The notes below the pieces were generated by a model. It was not told the DNA's origin and made no database searches. It worked only from the letters and a program-made list of their open reading frames with translations. Position numbers and translations under genes: made by a program. Of a stretch of 64,000 bases of DNA, positions 35,487 to 43,517 are shown in pieces. The stretch is taken from NCBI RefSeq assembly GCF_036511935.1, contig NZ_AP028878.1, forward strand, positions 3,658,001-3,722,000. Reading direction: 5' to 3'. This DNA comes from Marinobacter nanhaiticus D15-8W (lineage in GTDB: Bacteria > Pseudomonadota > Gammaproteobacteria > Pseudomonadales > Oleiphilaceae). Within the stretch, counting starts at the first letter, position 1; every line of letters starts with the position of its first letter.

Positions 35487-35951
35487 GTAATACGTACCTT
35501 AGGTCAAACCTGGGGTATTGGAAGACGACCCGCTCTCCCGCCGAAGGCTGCAACTGATTGGAAAACCGGGAAAAGCAGGTTGAAGGTTCTCGCCGGTAGA
35601 TCGCACATCGCCGCATAAGCGAGTGGATCACGGGGACCGAATAAAGCCCTAACCTCACATTGAGGGCTTGCATCACTCACCGGCACGTTTGAACGATAAA
35701 AAAGGGGCGGGTTCATAAATAAATAAAAACCTGCCCCGATATATCCTTCATGTTTATCTGCACACAAAAATCCGAACTTATATAAAACGCCCTCTATTTA
35801 TCTCTGCGTTACACTTCGCCATTACCCTTTTACGACATTACCCTTTTACAAAAAGTAACCAGCGGAACTTATGTCACACTAACGCTCTTGCTGTCATAAA
35901 CAGCGATTTCGCCAAGTCATTAGTGTATGACCGAAATTGGACAGGTTGTAT
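35487..35951. other. Intergenic region, 465 bp
   Basis: No gene recognised. It holds the terminator at 35698-35737 and an AT-rich stretch (35740-35900) with no readable protein. Confidence 0.4.
35698..35737 (-). terminator. Rho-independent terminator, minus strand
   Basis: 10-bp stem (one G-U) GGGGCGGGTT (35704-35713) / AACCTGCCCC (35728-35737), AT-rich 14-nt loop, followed on the minus strand by TTTTTTATC. It would end transcripts of the gene at 35952. Confidence 0.75.
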
Positions 35952-36503
35952 TTACTCACCGGATCGGCTGCAAATCGATTTCAATGCAAAGTGTCGCATG
36001 TAGTAGATAACCAGGAAGGCGATCAGGAAACCAATTGCTGTATTGGGCCAGTCGGCCAGGGGGTCGATACGCCGCTCGTAATAGGTTCTCAGGTTGTACT
36101 CTTCGGGGCCGGCATAGACTATCGGGATGCGTCGCTGCTCAGCGTAATAGAAGTCATAAGTGGTTTCGGGGATTTTCAACGAGACCGTACGCATTCTTCC
36201 ATCCACTGGCACATCCAACTCCACGGAGTACTTACGGTACTTACCGTCATCCACACTGGACGTGACGCGGGTAACGATTGCCACGACCTCCGGGTGACTC
36301 GCCAGGATGGCCCGTGCCTTTTCGGCCTGCCAGGTCTGGTAGCTGAGCGTCGAGCATACGCAGGTCGCGAATACGATCCACATTAGGACTGTCAGTACAC
36401 GCCATTCGGCGGGATAGTTCTGCTGACAAAGTGATTCGAAGCTGGGGATGGGAGGCGGCAAGGGACGCTCGTCCCCGCACTGCCGATGCAAACGCTCTTC
36501 CAC
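35952..36503 (-). CDS. DUF3592-like membrane protein
   Basis: 183 residues with two hydrophobic segments (about 34-55 and 155-175) around a soluble beta-rich loop. The loop (VVAIVTRVTSSVDDGKYRKYSVELDVPVDG ... IPIVYAGPEEYNLR) follows the pattern of DUF3592 proteins: a strand with variable turns, then a 'vyynPxxp' segment (here IVYAGPEE). Family function is unknown. The N-terminal 30 residues are soluble and Pro-rich. It diverges from hmp, the shared upstream region being 270 bp with a tandem repeat and a candidate NsrR site. Confidence 0.68.
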   Translation of the reverse strand: MEERLHRQCGDERPLPPPIPSFESLCQQNYPAEWRVLTVLMWIVFATCVCSTLSYQTWQAEKARAILASHPEVVAIVTRVTSSVDDGKYRKYSVELDVPVDGRMRTVSLKIPETTYDFYYAEQRRIPIVYAGPEEYNLRTYYERRIDPLADWPNTAIGFLIAFLVIYYMRHFALKSICSRSGE

Positions 36504-36602
36504 GGTAATTCCTTTTACCTGAGTGTTTTTTGGTCAGGGAGAGTTTAGGGTGGCTACATTCTTAAACCTGTAAGTTTTCGAAACCATAACGTTTCGTTTT
36601 GT

Positions 36603-36646
36603 AATAGTGTGACTGCACCTCCAAAATAGCGTGACTGTGGCTCCAA
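36603..36646. repeat. 22-bp tandem direct repeat upstream of hmp
   Basis: Two adjacent copies (36603-36624 and 36625-36646) match at 18 of 22 bases; conserved parts are AATAG at the start, GTGACTG in the middle and CTCCAA at the end. The 22-bp period is two helical turns. It lies between the divergent DUF3592-like and hmp genes. It could be a pair of regulator sites, or the end of a degraded IS21-type element, whose ends carry multiple similar repeats. Confidence 0.6.
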
Positions 36647-36721
36647 CCAAGGCTTCATGGGCTTGACCTGAGAAATGCTTGGTAGTTGACCTCGCAAGCG
36701 ACGGGAAATAGCATGCCCATA

Positions 36722-36744
36722 AACATTCATTATTTATGCATCTT
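36722..36744 (+). promoter_or_regulatory. Candidate NsrR box upstream of hmp
   Basis: AACATTCATTA-T-TTATGCATCTT has the 11-1-11 NsrR geometry. The right half (read as AAGATGCATAA) fits AAGATGCATTT at 9 of 11; the left half fits at 8 of 11. It lies 30-52 bp before the hmp start. hmp is the classical NsrR target. Confidence 0.6.
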
Positions 36745-36773
36745 TAAATAGCAGCATAGCCGAGGAGGCCACT

Positions 36774-37997
36774 GTGCTAAGACAGGATACCGTCGCCATC
36801 GTCAAACAAACCATTCCTGTCCTGCAGGAACATGGAGAAACGCTGACCCGCCACTTCTACCAGCGAATGTTCCAGCAAAACCCTGAGGTCAAACCCTTCT
36901 TCAACCCCGCACACCAAAAGGCGGGCACACAGCAACGCGCGCTGGCCGGGGCGATCTGCGCCTATGCCCAGCACATCGATAACCCGGCTGCGTTGGGTGA
37001 TGCGGTCGAACAGATCGCGCAGAAGCATGTTTCGCTGGGCATCAGGCCCGAGCATTACCCTATCGTTGGCGAGAACCTGTTGGCATCGATTCGCGAGGTG
37101 CTCGGTGAGGCTGCCACCGACGACATCATCGACGCCTGGGCGGAAGCCTATGGTGTGTTGGCCGATATATTTATCCAGCGTGAGGGGGAAGTCTTCCAGC
37201 AGCAGGAGGACACATACGGCTGGCAGGGGTTCAAGACGTTCGTCGTCGAGAAGCGCGAGCGCTGCAGCGAGAACATCGAGTCGTTCTACCTGTGTCCTGC
37301 AGATGGCACCGAGCTGGCCTTGCACCAGGCCGGGCAATACATAACCGTACGCATTCCCCTGCCGGACGGCTCGACCACCATGCGCAATTACAGCCTGTCC
37401 AACATGCCGGGCGAACCCTGGTTCCGCATCAGCGTCAAGCACGAGCGAGGAAGTGTCGAAGGCACGCCGGACGGCGTTGTCTCCGGTTACCTGCATGAGA
37501 AGCTGAAGGTGGGTGAGAGTGTCGAAGTCGCGCCGCCCAGTGGTGAGTTCACGCTAACCCTGCCACAGGAGCCGGAGAAGCCTCTCGTCTTCATCGCGGG
37601 TGGCGTCGGCATCACCCCACTGATGTCTATGCTTCAGGTCGCTCTTGACGAATCACCGGCAGACCGCCCCATCGTATTCATTCAGGCTGCCATAGACGGT
37701 GCAGTTCAGCCGTTTGCGGAGGAGTTGGAAACACTCAATCGGCGCTATGACAACCTTGCATTGCATGTTCGGTTCAGCGACCCGGGAGCCGATGATCTCG
37801 CCGTTGGACGTTGCCAAAGTTCAGGTATCGTGGATGCTGCGTTACTGGAAGAACTGGTTGGGGATACCCCTGCAAGCTACTACTTCTGCGGCCCCACACC
37901 GATGCTGCGGCACGTGCGCCAACTGCTGAAAGCCCGTGGCGTGGCCGATCGGGATCAGCATTTCGAGTTCTTTGGGCCAGCACAGGCTATCGATTAA
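36774..37997 (+). CDS. hmp: Flavohemoglobin (nitric oxide dioxygenase)
   Basis: 407 residues. The globin domain covers about 1-140 with B10 Tyr29, Phe43 and proximal H85 (EQIAQKHVSLGI), in the same numbering as E. coli Hmp. The FAD domain follows (RNYSLSNMPGE) and the NAD(P)H domain (FIAGGVGITPLMSMLQ and YYFCGPTPMLRHVRQLL). It converts NO and O2 to nitrate. The start is GTG with GAGGAGG 5 bases upstream. A candidate NsrR site is 30 bp before the start. A hairpin follows. Confidence 0.97.
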   Translation: MLRQDTVAIVKQTIPVLQEHGETLTRHFYQRMFQQNPEVKPFFNPAHQKAGTQQRALAGAICAYAQHIDNPAALGDAVEQIAQKHVSLGIRPEHYPIVGENLLASIREVLGEAATDDIIDAWAEAYGVLADIFIQREGEVFQQQEDTYGWQGFKTFVVEKRERCSENIESFYLCPADGTELALHQAGQYITVRIPLPDGSTTMRNYSLSNMPGEPWFRISVKHERGSVEGTPDGVVSGYLHEKLKVGESVEVAPPSGEFTLTLPQEPEKPLVFIAGGVGITPLMSMLQVALDESPADRPIVFIQAAIDGAVQPFAEELETLNRRYDNLALHVRFSDPGADDLAVGRCQSSGIVDAALLEELVGDTPASYYFCGPTPMLRHVRQLLKARGVADRDQHFEFFGPAQAID

Positions 37998-38003
37998 GCG
38001 AGC

Positions 38004-38047
38004 AGGCACTGGGCGCCGGTAGTCGCACGGCGACCGGGCCGGTGCCT
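38004..38047. repeat. Palindromic hairpin after hmp, shares core with 59783-59801
   Basis: Outer stem AGGCAC (38004-38009) / GTGCCT (38042-38047), inner hairpin GTCGC-ACG-GCGAC (38022-38034). The 19 bases GTCGCACGGCGACCGGGCC (38022-38040) recur exactly at 59783-59801. It may act as the terminator of hmp and of the convergent kinase, or belong to a dispersed palindrome family. Confidence 0.65.
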
Positions 38048-38076
38048 ATTTCGGATCCACCGTCCACCTGCGTGAA

Positions 38077-39018
38077 CTACCTCACCTCTTCCTGGTACGG
38101 CAGCGCATCAAACGCCCCATACCGGGAAACCGCCACGGCGCCGCACTTGCAGGCAAAATCCAGCGCTCGCCCGAGGCTGGCTTCGTCCTCGATCCAGCGG
38201 TCGAGGGTTTCCGGTCCAATCTCCTGCTTCGCCAGCTGGTATAACAGGCCCGCGACGAATGCATCACCGGCTGCTGTGCTGTCGGTCACGTCGGCGTTGG
38301 TTGGCTTCAACTGGGTACTTCCGCCAGACCAGTGGACATTGAGTGGATTGCCGCCATCGGTGACCAGTATCAGGCGCACGCCTGTTTCCAATAGTTGGCG
38401 AACGAGCTTGTCCTCGTTGCCGTAGAGCGCATCCAATTCTTCACGACTGAGCTTGACGATGTCTGCCGCAGCCATGGCATCCCAGATCGGCTCGCGCGCG
38501 TTGGCGCCGGCAGTCCAAAGATTGTGGCGATAGTTCACATCGAAGCTGACCAGGCAATCCGCCTCCCTGGCCTTCTGCATCATGGCCAGGGTTGTGATAT
38601 GGATGTCCGGCTCGGTCAACGTGTTTGAACCGCTATGGAAAATAACCGGTCGACTGAAGAGGTCTGCCGGACAGTGCTCCGCCCGGTAGAGCAGATCGGC
38701 ACTGCCGTGGCGATAGAATGCGAAGCTGCGCTCGCCCTTGTCATCCAGGCTGACGAACGCCAATGCCGTAAGTGCATCCGCGGTCCGTCGCAAGGCTGAG
38801 GTATCTACCCCGTAGTGCTCCATAGCGCGCACCAGGGTATCGCCAAACATGTCCTCTCCCACCTGCCCGACGAACCGTGCCTGACCGCCCAACTTGGCCA
38901 CGCCCACGGCGACATTCGCCGGAGCGCCGCCGGGCTGCTCCAGGAAACGACGCTGCCCTTCGCCTGACAGCGCAAGCATGTCGATCAGTGCCTCACCGAA
39001 GGCAATCACTTTCATCAT
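38077..39018 (-). CDS. Fructokinase-like PfkB kinase
   Basis: About 313 residues; start MMKVIAFGEALIDML with GGAGAGAAG upstream. A longer frame to 39321 has no RBS and no homology. Signatures: GGAPANVAVGVAKLGGQA (PfkB motif 1) and VTDSTAAGDAFVAGLLYQ (motif 2), where the usual Gly-Ala-Gly-Asp reads Ala-Ala-Gly-Asp while the catalytic Asp stays. LIDMLALSGEGQRRFLEQ is typical of bacterial fructokinases. It would make fructose-6-phosphate. No sugar transporter or regulator is beside it. Confidence 0.88.
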   Translation of the reverse strand: MMKVIAFGEALIDMLALSGEGQRRFLEQPGGAPANVAVGVAKLGGQARFVGQVGEDMFGDTLVRAMEHYGVDTSALRRTADALTALAFVSLDDKGERSFAFYRHGSADLLYRAEHCPADLFSRPVIFHSGSNTLTEPDIHITTLAMMQKAREADCLVSFDVNYRHNLWTAGANAREPIWDAMAAADIVKLSREELDALYGNEDKLVRQLLETGVRLILVTDGGNPLNVHWSGGSTQLKPTNADVTDSTAAGDAFVAGLLYQLAKQEIGPETLDRWIEDEASLGRALDFACKCGAVAVSRYGAFDALPYQEEVR

Positions 39019-39140
39019 CGGTTCTTCTCTCCGCAGGTCGTATCCAGTTGTCCTGTACAGATACTCGCATGCCCTGAGATGGAATGACTTAAGCGAATAG
39101 TCGTAAGCGATGAAGACCAGCAAACAAGAAAACGTTGCGA

Positions 39141-40301
39141 TCAGTCCCGATAGGTTTCCAGCCGCTTTAGCCAACCTGGCAGCCACTTCTCCTTCTCGAT
39201 CGGCTTCGGTGCGTTTTCCGCACGACGGGTGAGTACCTTTGCTGCAGCCTGTCGAAACTGATCCAGCTCCGCCTCTGCGTTTACATCGTCCATTGCCCGC
39301 AGGACCTGCAACAGGCCCCAACCCTCTCCGTTGTACCTTTCGGTGTCGGCCAGCCCTTCGCCCTTGAAATTGACGTAGTCGATCAGCGCATAGACTCCAC
39401 CGGGTGTAGTGGTCAGCGCCTTGAGGTTTTGATGGATCTGATTGCGCTCGGACTCCGGTGCAGCCTCGACGACACGCGCCATCGATGCCTGAGCCCTCTC
39501 AAACATGAACTGGGCCTGGACCGGCTTGTTGGCATTCAGGAACTGTCTGAGGGATACGACGCGCTCGCTGTCCCGGGCCGACAGGAACGCGTCGCGATCC
39601 GGCCAGGGTGCGTCGAGCGGATCCAGTTGCGCGAGCCAACCCGGCAACGCCACCGACTGGCTCCGCATGAAGGCGACGAGATCGGGAAAGCTTTCCACAA
39701 AGCGTCCATCCACACCCTCGGGATACCAGATGAAGTGGCCTATACCCACGGACGGGAAGGCCTCGCCCCGATTCCAGTGGACGAGACATTCCGTCTTGCC
39801 GGCGCATTCGTTCTGGAAGATCTTCTCGCCGACCTGGCCAAGCTGAGCTTCGCTCAGACTGATTTCGAAACCGGGGGCAGACTTGCTCGGATCGGGCAAA
39901 TCAGGCGGGGTGGAATCGCCGTAGGTGAGCCAGGATCGCCAGAGTTCGTGGGTTCGCTCACGGGTCAGGCGCAACCGGCATTCGCCCCCCATCAGCCCGC
40001 GGATGGTGCCGCCGCTCCACTTCTCGTAAACGGCGCCGCAATGGGCATCCCGATAGGTTTCCCAGGCGGACTGGGAAGACTCGATGCGCTCGGCGAGCTG
40101 GCCATTATCCTTGTAGCGGTCAAGGCTGGCTCGCAGGTACTTATCCAGCATCGCATCTGCCGTCTCCACCTCTTGCGCCTTGCAGCGATTCATTTCGACA
40201 GTAGTTGCGGGCGCGCTGCAATCGAGCGTTTCCGCCAGGCCCTGGGGGGCAACAAAAGGTACTGCGAGAAGCAACAGGCCGGAAAGGAAAGCGAACTTCA
40301 T
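39141..40301 (-). CDS. Secreted LprI-domain protein with lysozyme-like C-terminal region
   Basis: 386 residues. Signal peptide 1-23 (LLLLAVPFVAPQGLA). Residues about 25-125 fit the LprI/DUF1311 lysozyme-inhibitor domain: DCSAPATTVEMNRC, ADAMLDKYLRASLDR, SQSAWETYRDAHC, with paired Cys. Residues about 145-380 are a second domain with FQNECAGKTECLVHWNRGEAF and SVGIGHFIWYPEGVDG, motifs I associate with an uncharacterised muramidase-like family (a Glu in NECAG and the Gly-His-rich GIGHFIWYP). The fusion of an inhibitor-like and an enzyme-like domain is unusual. It is likely periplasmic. It sits alone between a kinase and a protease gene. Confidence 0.72.
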   Translation of the reverse strand: MKFAFLSGLLLLAVPFVAPQGLAETLDCSAPATTVEMNRCKAQEVETADAMLDKYLRASLDRYKDNGQLAERIESSQSAWETYRDAHCGAVYEKWSGGTIRGLMGGECRLRLTRERTHELWRSWLTYGDSTPPDLPDPSKSAPGFEISLSEAQLGQVGEKIFQNECAGKTECLVHWNRGEAFPSVGIGHFIWYPEGVDGRFVESFPDLVAFMRSQSVALPGWLAQLDPLDAPWPDRDAFLSARDSERVVSLRQFLNANKPVQAQFMFERAQASMARVVEAAPESERNQIHQNLKALTTTPGGVYALIDYVNFKGEGLADTERYNGEGWGLLQVLRAMDDVNAEAELDQFRQAAAKVLTRRAENAPKPIEKEKWLPGWLKRLETYRD

Positions 40302-40373
40302 GCAAACGGGTTCCTGATCTCTAAAAGTCTGGACTGTATCAGGAACCCGGCGCTATAAGGAGAGCAGCCCCCT

Positions 40374-41378
40374 TCAGCACGGTATTTCGCCGCCAGCCTT
40401 CAACTTGGTCACCAGGCTCCCAGGGTTGATCAGTCCCCAGCCAAACTGCGGATCGAAACCCGGCGCCCCCAGATCGATGGCCATCATGGACAGGTGCTTT
40501 TCCACATCGGCCTGAGTGTCGAGCGGTGTTTCACCGCCGAACTTGCGGTGCTTGGAGAGCATAAGGGCCACAACGCCGGCCACGAACGGCGTCGCCATGG
40601 AGGTACCGCTGAGTTTGACGTATGCATTCGGAGGATAGGTGGACAGAACGTCTTCGCCAGGCGCCACAACCGTAACCTCTTCACCCACCGAAGAGAAGCT
40701 GGAAAGCTGGCATCGCCGGTTGATCGAACCCACCGCGATGGTTTCCTTGTAGGCCCCTGGGTAGTCCACGAAATTGAGGCTGTCATTGCCGGCCGCGCAT
40801 ATGAAGAAAGCCCCTTTCTCAACCCCTGTCTTGATCGCATCATGGATGATCGGGATATCCACCTGGGCGCCGAGGCTCATGGAGATAATATCGGCACCCT
40901 GCTCCACGGCCCAGTTCACTCCGGCAGCGATGTTTTCGCCGATACCCGAGCCATCGTCCCCCAGCACCTTGCCGATCAAAAGTTCGGCCTTGGGCGCCAC
41001 ACCCACTACGCCACGGCTGTTCTTGCGCGCTGCGACGATACCCGCGCAGTGGGTGCCGTGCCCTTGCTGGTCAGCGATACCGTGCGGGCTGTCGGTGAAA
41101 TCCTTGAAGCTGTCGGCGGGAATGGAGCCGGTCAGGTCGGGGTGATTCAGGGAGACCCCGGTATCGAGTATCGCGACCTTGACGCCTTCCCCCTCGGTGA
41201 TACGCCAGAGGGACGGGATGTTGAGTAACTTCAGCCCCCAGTCCTGGATCTCCGAGAGGCCGACGAAAATATTGTGGACGGTATACGGCGGTAGACGGAA
41301 GATCGGTTCCCGGGCCAGGTCATCCCGGTTACCGATGGTCTGTTTATCGGGTTTGGCTGTCCCTGCTTTCTTGCTCAT
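40374..41378 (-). CDS. Intracellular-type subtilisin (S8 family serine protease)
   Basis: 334 residues from MSKKAGTAKP (GGGAG 8 bases upstream); no signal peptide. The catalytic triad is D72 (VAILDTGVSLNHPDL), H107 (GHGTHCAGI) and S260 (LSGTSMATPFVAG), with N198 (AAGND) as the oxyanion residue. The N-terminal FRLPPYTV segment recalls the LIPY/F motif by which intracellular subtilisins block their own active site. It is likely a cytoplasmic Ca2+-dependent protease. Such enzymes are best known from Bacillus; gammaproteobacterial copies are less studied. Confidence 0.92.
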   Translation of the reverse strand: MSKKAGTAKPDKQTIGNRDDLAREPIFRLPPYTVHNIFVGLSEIQDWGLKLLNIPSLWRITEGEGVKVAILDTGVSLNHPDLTGSIPADSFKDFTDSPHGIADQQGHGTHCAGIVAARKNSRGVVGVAPKAELLIGKVLGDDGSGIGENIAAGVNWAVEQGADIISMSLGAQVDIPIIHDAIKTGVEKGAFFICAAGNDSLNFVDYPGAYKETIAVGSINRRCQLSSFSSVGEEVTVVAPGEDVLSTYPPNAYVKLSGTSMATPFVAGVVALMLSKHRKFGGETPLDTQADVEKHLSMMAIDLGAPGFDPQFGWGLINPGSLVTKLKAGGEIPC

Positions 41379-41456
41379 GGCGAACACTCCCTCATTCGTG
41401 ATCCTCTCAGCTTAGCCAATCGGCGAACGCCGGCAATCTCCCTGACAGCATCGTAA

Positions 41457-42218
41457 TCAGCGGTGGCCCGGGTAGACCTTTCGCGTGGTATCGCGACGGT
41501 AGGCCTGGAAAGCCTGAATCTCCCAGGGCCGGATCGCCAGGATCATACTCATACCGAAACGCTGGTCGAGCGGCAGGGCAAGGTCCTCCTGATGGCAGTG
41601 GCGAAAATCCAGGGCCAGGCGCCGCAGTTTCTGCTGCATGGTGTCATTGGATAGTGGTGACAGCATGCCATTCATGAACAGCCGCAGCTCACCCGGGCGG
41701 TTGAAGCGGCACTCGAGGAAGTCGCCCTGGACCTGGTCTTCGAAAAACGCCTGGATCGGTCCGTTTCTCTGCCAGTGGAAATCATGGGTGATCAAGGGCT
41801 TGATGCGATTTCCGGGCAGCAGTTCGATGAGCCCCATGCGATCGAGCTGAGCCAGTTTGCCGATCACCGTGTGTTCGCTGAGCACGTAGGCGTCCAGGAT
41901 CTGCTCGAAATGCCAGCGATTAAGGGCGCAGATCGAGACCAGCAGCAGCTCGATATCGGAAACCAGCTCTCGCTCCTGCTCCAGGGAAAGCTCATCGATG
42001 CGCGCTTCCGGTTCCAGGCGGCGCACCAGGTCGCTGATCTCCAGCCCCATCAACGCACACACCTGGTCGAGCCGTCGAAGGGAGAACTGCTTCTCCGCGA
42101 ACAGACGCTTGACGCTGGCCTCGGAAAGCCCGAGCCCTTCGGCGACTTGCTGGTACGTCAAACCTTGCTCTCTCAAGGCCTTTTTCAGGGTATCGACTAT
42201 CGCTGTGGTCTGGGCCAT
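41457..42218 (-). CDS. XRE-family transcriptional regulator with C-terminal sensor region
   Basis: 253 residues. Helix-turn-helix at about 10-65 (LTYQQVAEGLGLSEASVKRLFAEKQFSLRRLDQVCALMG), a normal Cro/CI fold. The rest is a helical winged-helix-like region (HTVIGKLAQLDRMGLIELLPGNRIKPL) and a distal part ending KVYPGHR. No ligand domain is named. The order is similar to regulators that pair an XRE reader with a second DNA or protein module. GGCGGAG precedes the ATG. It may control the divergent YiaA/PspA genes (222 bp gap); this is inference. Confidence 0.88.
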   Translation of the reverse strand: MAQTTAIVDTLKKALREQGLTYQQVAEGLGLSEASVKRLFAEKQFSLRRLDQVCALMGLEISDLVRRLEPEARIDELSLEQERELVSDIELLLVSICALNRWHFEQILDAYVLSEHTVIGKLAQLDRMGLIELLPGNRIKPLITHDFHWQRNGPIQAFFEDQVQGDFLECRFNRPGELRLFMNGMLSPLSNDTMQQKLRRLALDFRHCHQEDLALPLDQRFGMSMILAIRPWEIQAFQAYRRDTTRKVYPGHR

Positions 42219-42440
42219 CGGGTGCTCCGCCGCGTCGAAAAGCCTTACTCTACGCCGGAAAGTATTGCCAGGTAATACCTGCCAGCCAGATACCTGCTAC
42301 TTTTTGGGTTTCACTGGAGCATACTGACCGATCCTTCCAAAGTGGCGTCCAGCAACGACGCACACCGCGTCAGGGCTGCAGACTGACGGTAGAGAGGTCC
42401 GCCAGCCCGTCCACAGAAGAAAAATGCACTGGAGGCAACA

Positions 42441-42710
42441 ATGGATAGCGAACTGAGCAGTAACTCCACCGGCTGGCTGTTTTTCGTCAAGGTATCCTTC
42501 GCAATAGCCCTTGTGGCGACCGGCGTCGGGATCGTGTTCACCCCCATCGACCTGCTGGTCAAAGGCTACATGGCCATTTGCGCCCTGTTTCTGGTGAGCA
42601 CCACCATCACCCTGTCCAAGACCCTGCGTGACGAGCACGAGAGCAAACGTATCCATAACCGGATTTCCGAGGCGCGGGCCCAGCAGATCCTGAAAGAATA
42701 CGGGGAGTAA
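42441..42710 (+). CDS. YiaA/YiaB-like inner membrane protein
   Basis: 89 residues with two membrane segments (about 12-32 and 40-58): TGWLFFVKVSFAIALVATGVGI, PIDLLVKGYMAICALFLVSTTITLSKTLRDEHE. The Lys-Gly-Tyr between helices and the SKTxRDE motif are signatures of the YiaAB family. A GAGGCAAC element precedes the ATG. It is followed 5 bp later by the PspA gene, so the two form an operon; YiaAB is often beside PspA/IM30. Confidence 0.88.
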   Translation: MDSELSSNSTGWLFFVKVSFAIALVATGVGIVFTPIDLLVKGYMAICALFLVSTTITLSKTLRDEHESKRIHNRISEARAQQILKEYGE

Positions 42711-42715
42711 TCGCC

Positions 42716-43435
42716 ATGACGATCTGGAGAAAAGTCGGCACCCTGTTCCGTGCCTCGGCTCACGAGCCGATGGAAAAACTGGTGGACGCCAACGCGTTGC
42801 GCATCATGGCGCAGGAACTGCGCGATACAGAGCAATCGATGGTCAACGCCAAGCGGGAGCTGGCCGGTTTGATGGCCGAAGCCAGGCAACTCACCCGCAG
42901 CAACCAGCAACTGGAAACCACGATCGCCCAGCGAGAGGCTCAGGCTCGCCAGGCAATCGATAAAGGCGAGGATGCGCTGGCCCTCGAACTGGCCGAGCGT
43001 ATTGCCGAAGATGAGAACCTGCTGGCCGAGCAAAAGCGGCACGCCGATCACCTGGGCGGCCAGGAAAAGATGCTGCGCAAACACCTGCAGCAGGCTGGCC
43101 GCAAGCTCCAGCACTACAAGCGTGAACTGAGCCTGGCCCGCGCCAATCACAATGCGGAGCGGGTCCTGGACCAGTTGGGCAGTCGCACGGTGGGGCTGCA
43201 TGCCCATATCGGAGACCTGGCGGAGTCGGGGAAACGGATCAGGGAACGGCAAACCCGCTTTACCGATATTCACGAGAGCTTGCGGGAACTGGAGCAGGAC
43301 GAAGCCCATGGAAACCTCGAGAGAAAGCTCCGGGACGCTGGTATCGATACCGGCAAACATGATGGCGCGGCGGTTCTTGCGCGGTTGCGGCGAGATCGCG
43401 GCCAGTTGGGGAATGAGTCGGAAGAGAGGTTGTAA
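42716..43435 (+). CDS. PspA/IM30 (ESCRT-III-like) family protein
   Basis: 239 residues, nearly all helical coiled coil (about 25-185): MAQELRDTEQSMVNAKRELAGLMAEA, and RHADHLGGQEKMLRKHLQQAGRKLQHYKREL. The N-terminus WRKVGTLFRASAHEPMEKLVD is the amphipathic helix that contacts membranes. Length matches PspA (about 222-250). The family repairs or stabilises inner membranes. No pspF/pspBC is near; the partner gene is YiaA-like. Confidence 0.92.
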   Translation: MTIWRKVGTLFRASAHEPMEKLVDANALRIMAQELRDTEQSMVNAKRELAGLMAEARQLTRSNQQLETTIAQREAQARQAIDKGEDALALELAERIAEDENLLAEQKRHADHLGGQEKMLRKHLQQAGRKLQHYKRELSLARANHNAERVLDQLGSRTVGLHAHIGDLAESGKRIRERQTRFTDIHESLRELEQDEAHGNLERKLRDAGIDTGKHDGAAVLARLRRDRGQLGNESEERL

Positions 43436-43449
43436 GTTTATAGAGAGAT

Positions 43450-43517
43450 GATGCGGTTCGCAGAGCTCACCGCATCCTACGCGGGTAGATAGGGTGTGGT
43501 GAAGCCGCGCCCTATCT
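43450..43517. terminator. Two hairpins between convergent pspA-like and tetR genes
   Basis: Perfect 8-bp stem GATGCGGT/ACCGCATC (43450-43457 with 43469-43476), then an 8-bp stem AGATAGGG/CCCTATCT (43487-43494 with 43510-43517). The second overlaps the end of the TetR gene. No T-run; likely a bidirectional terminator region. Confidence 0.45.
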
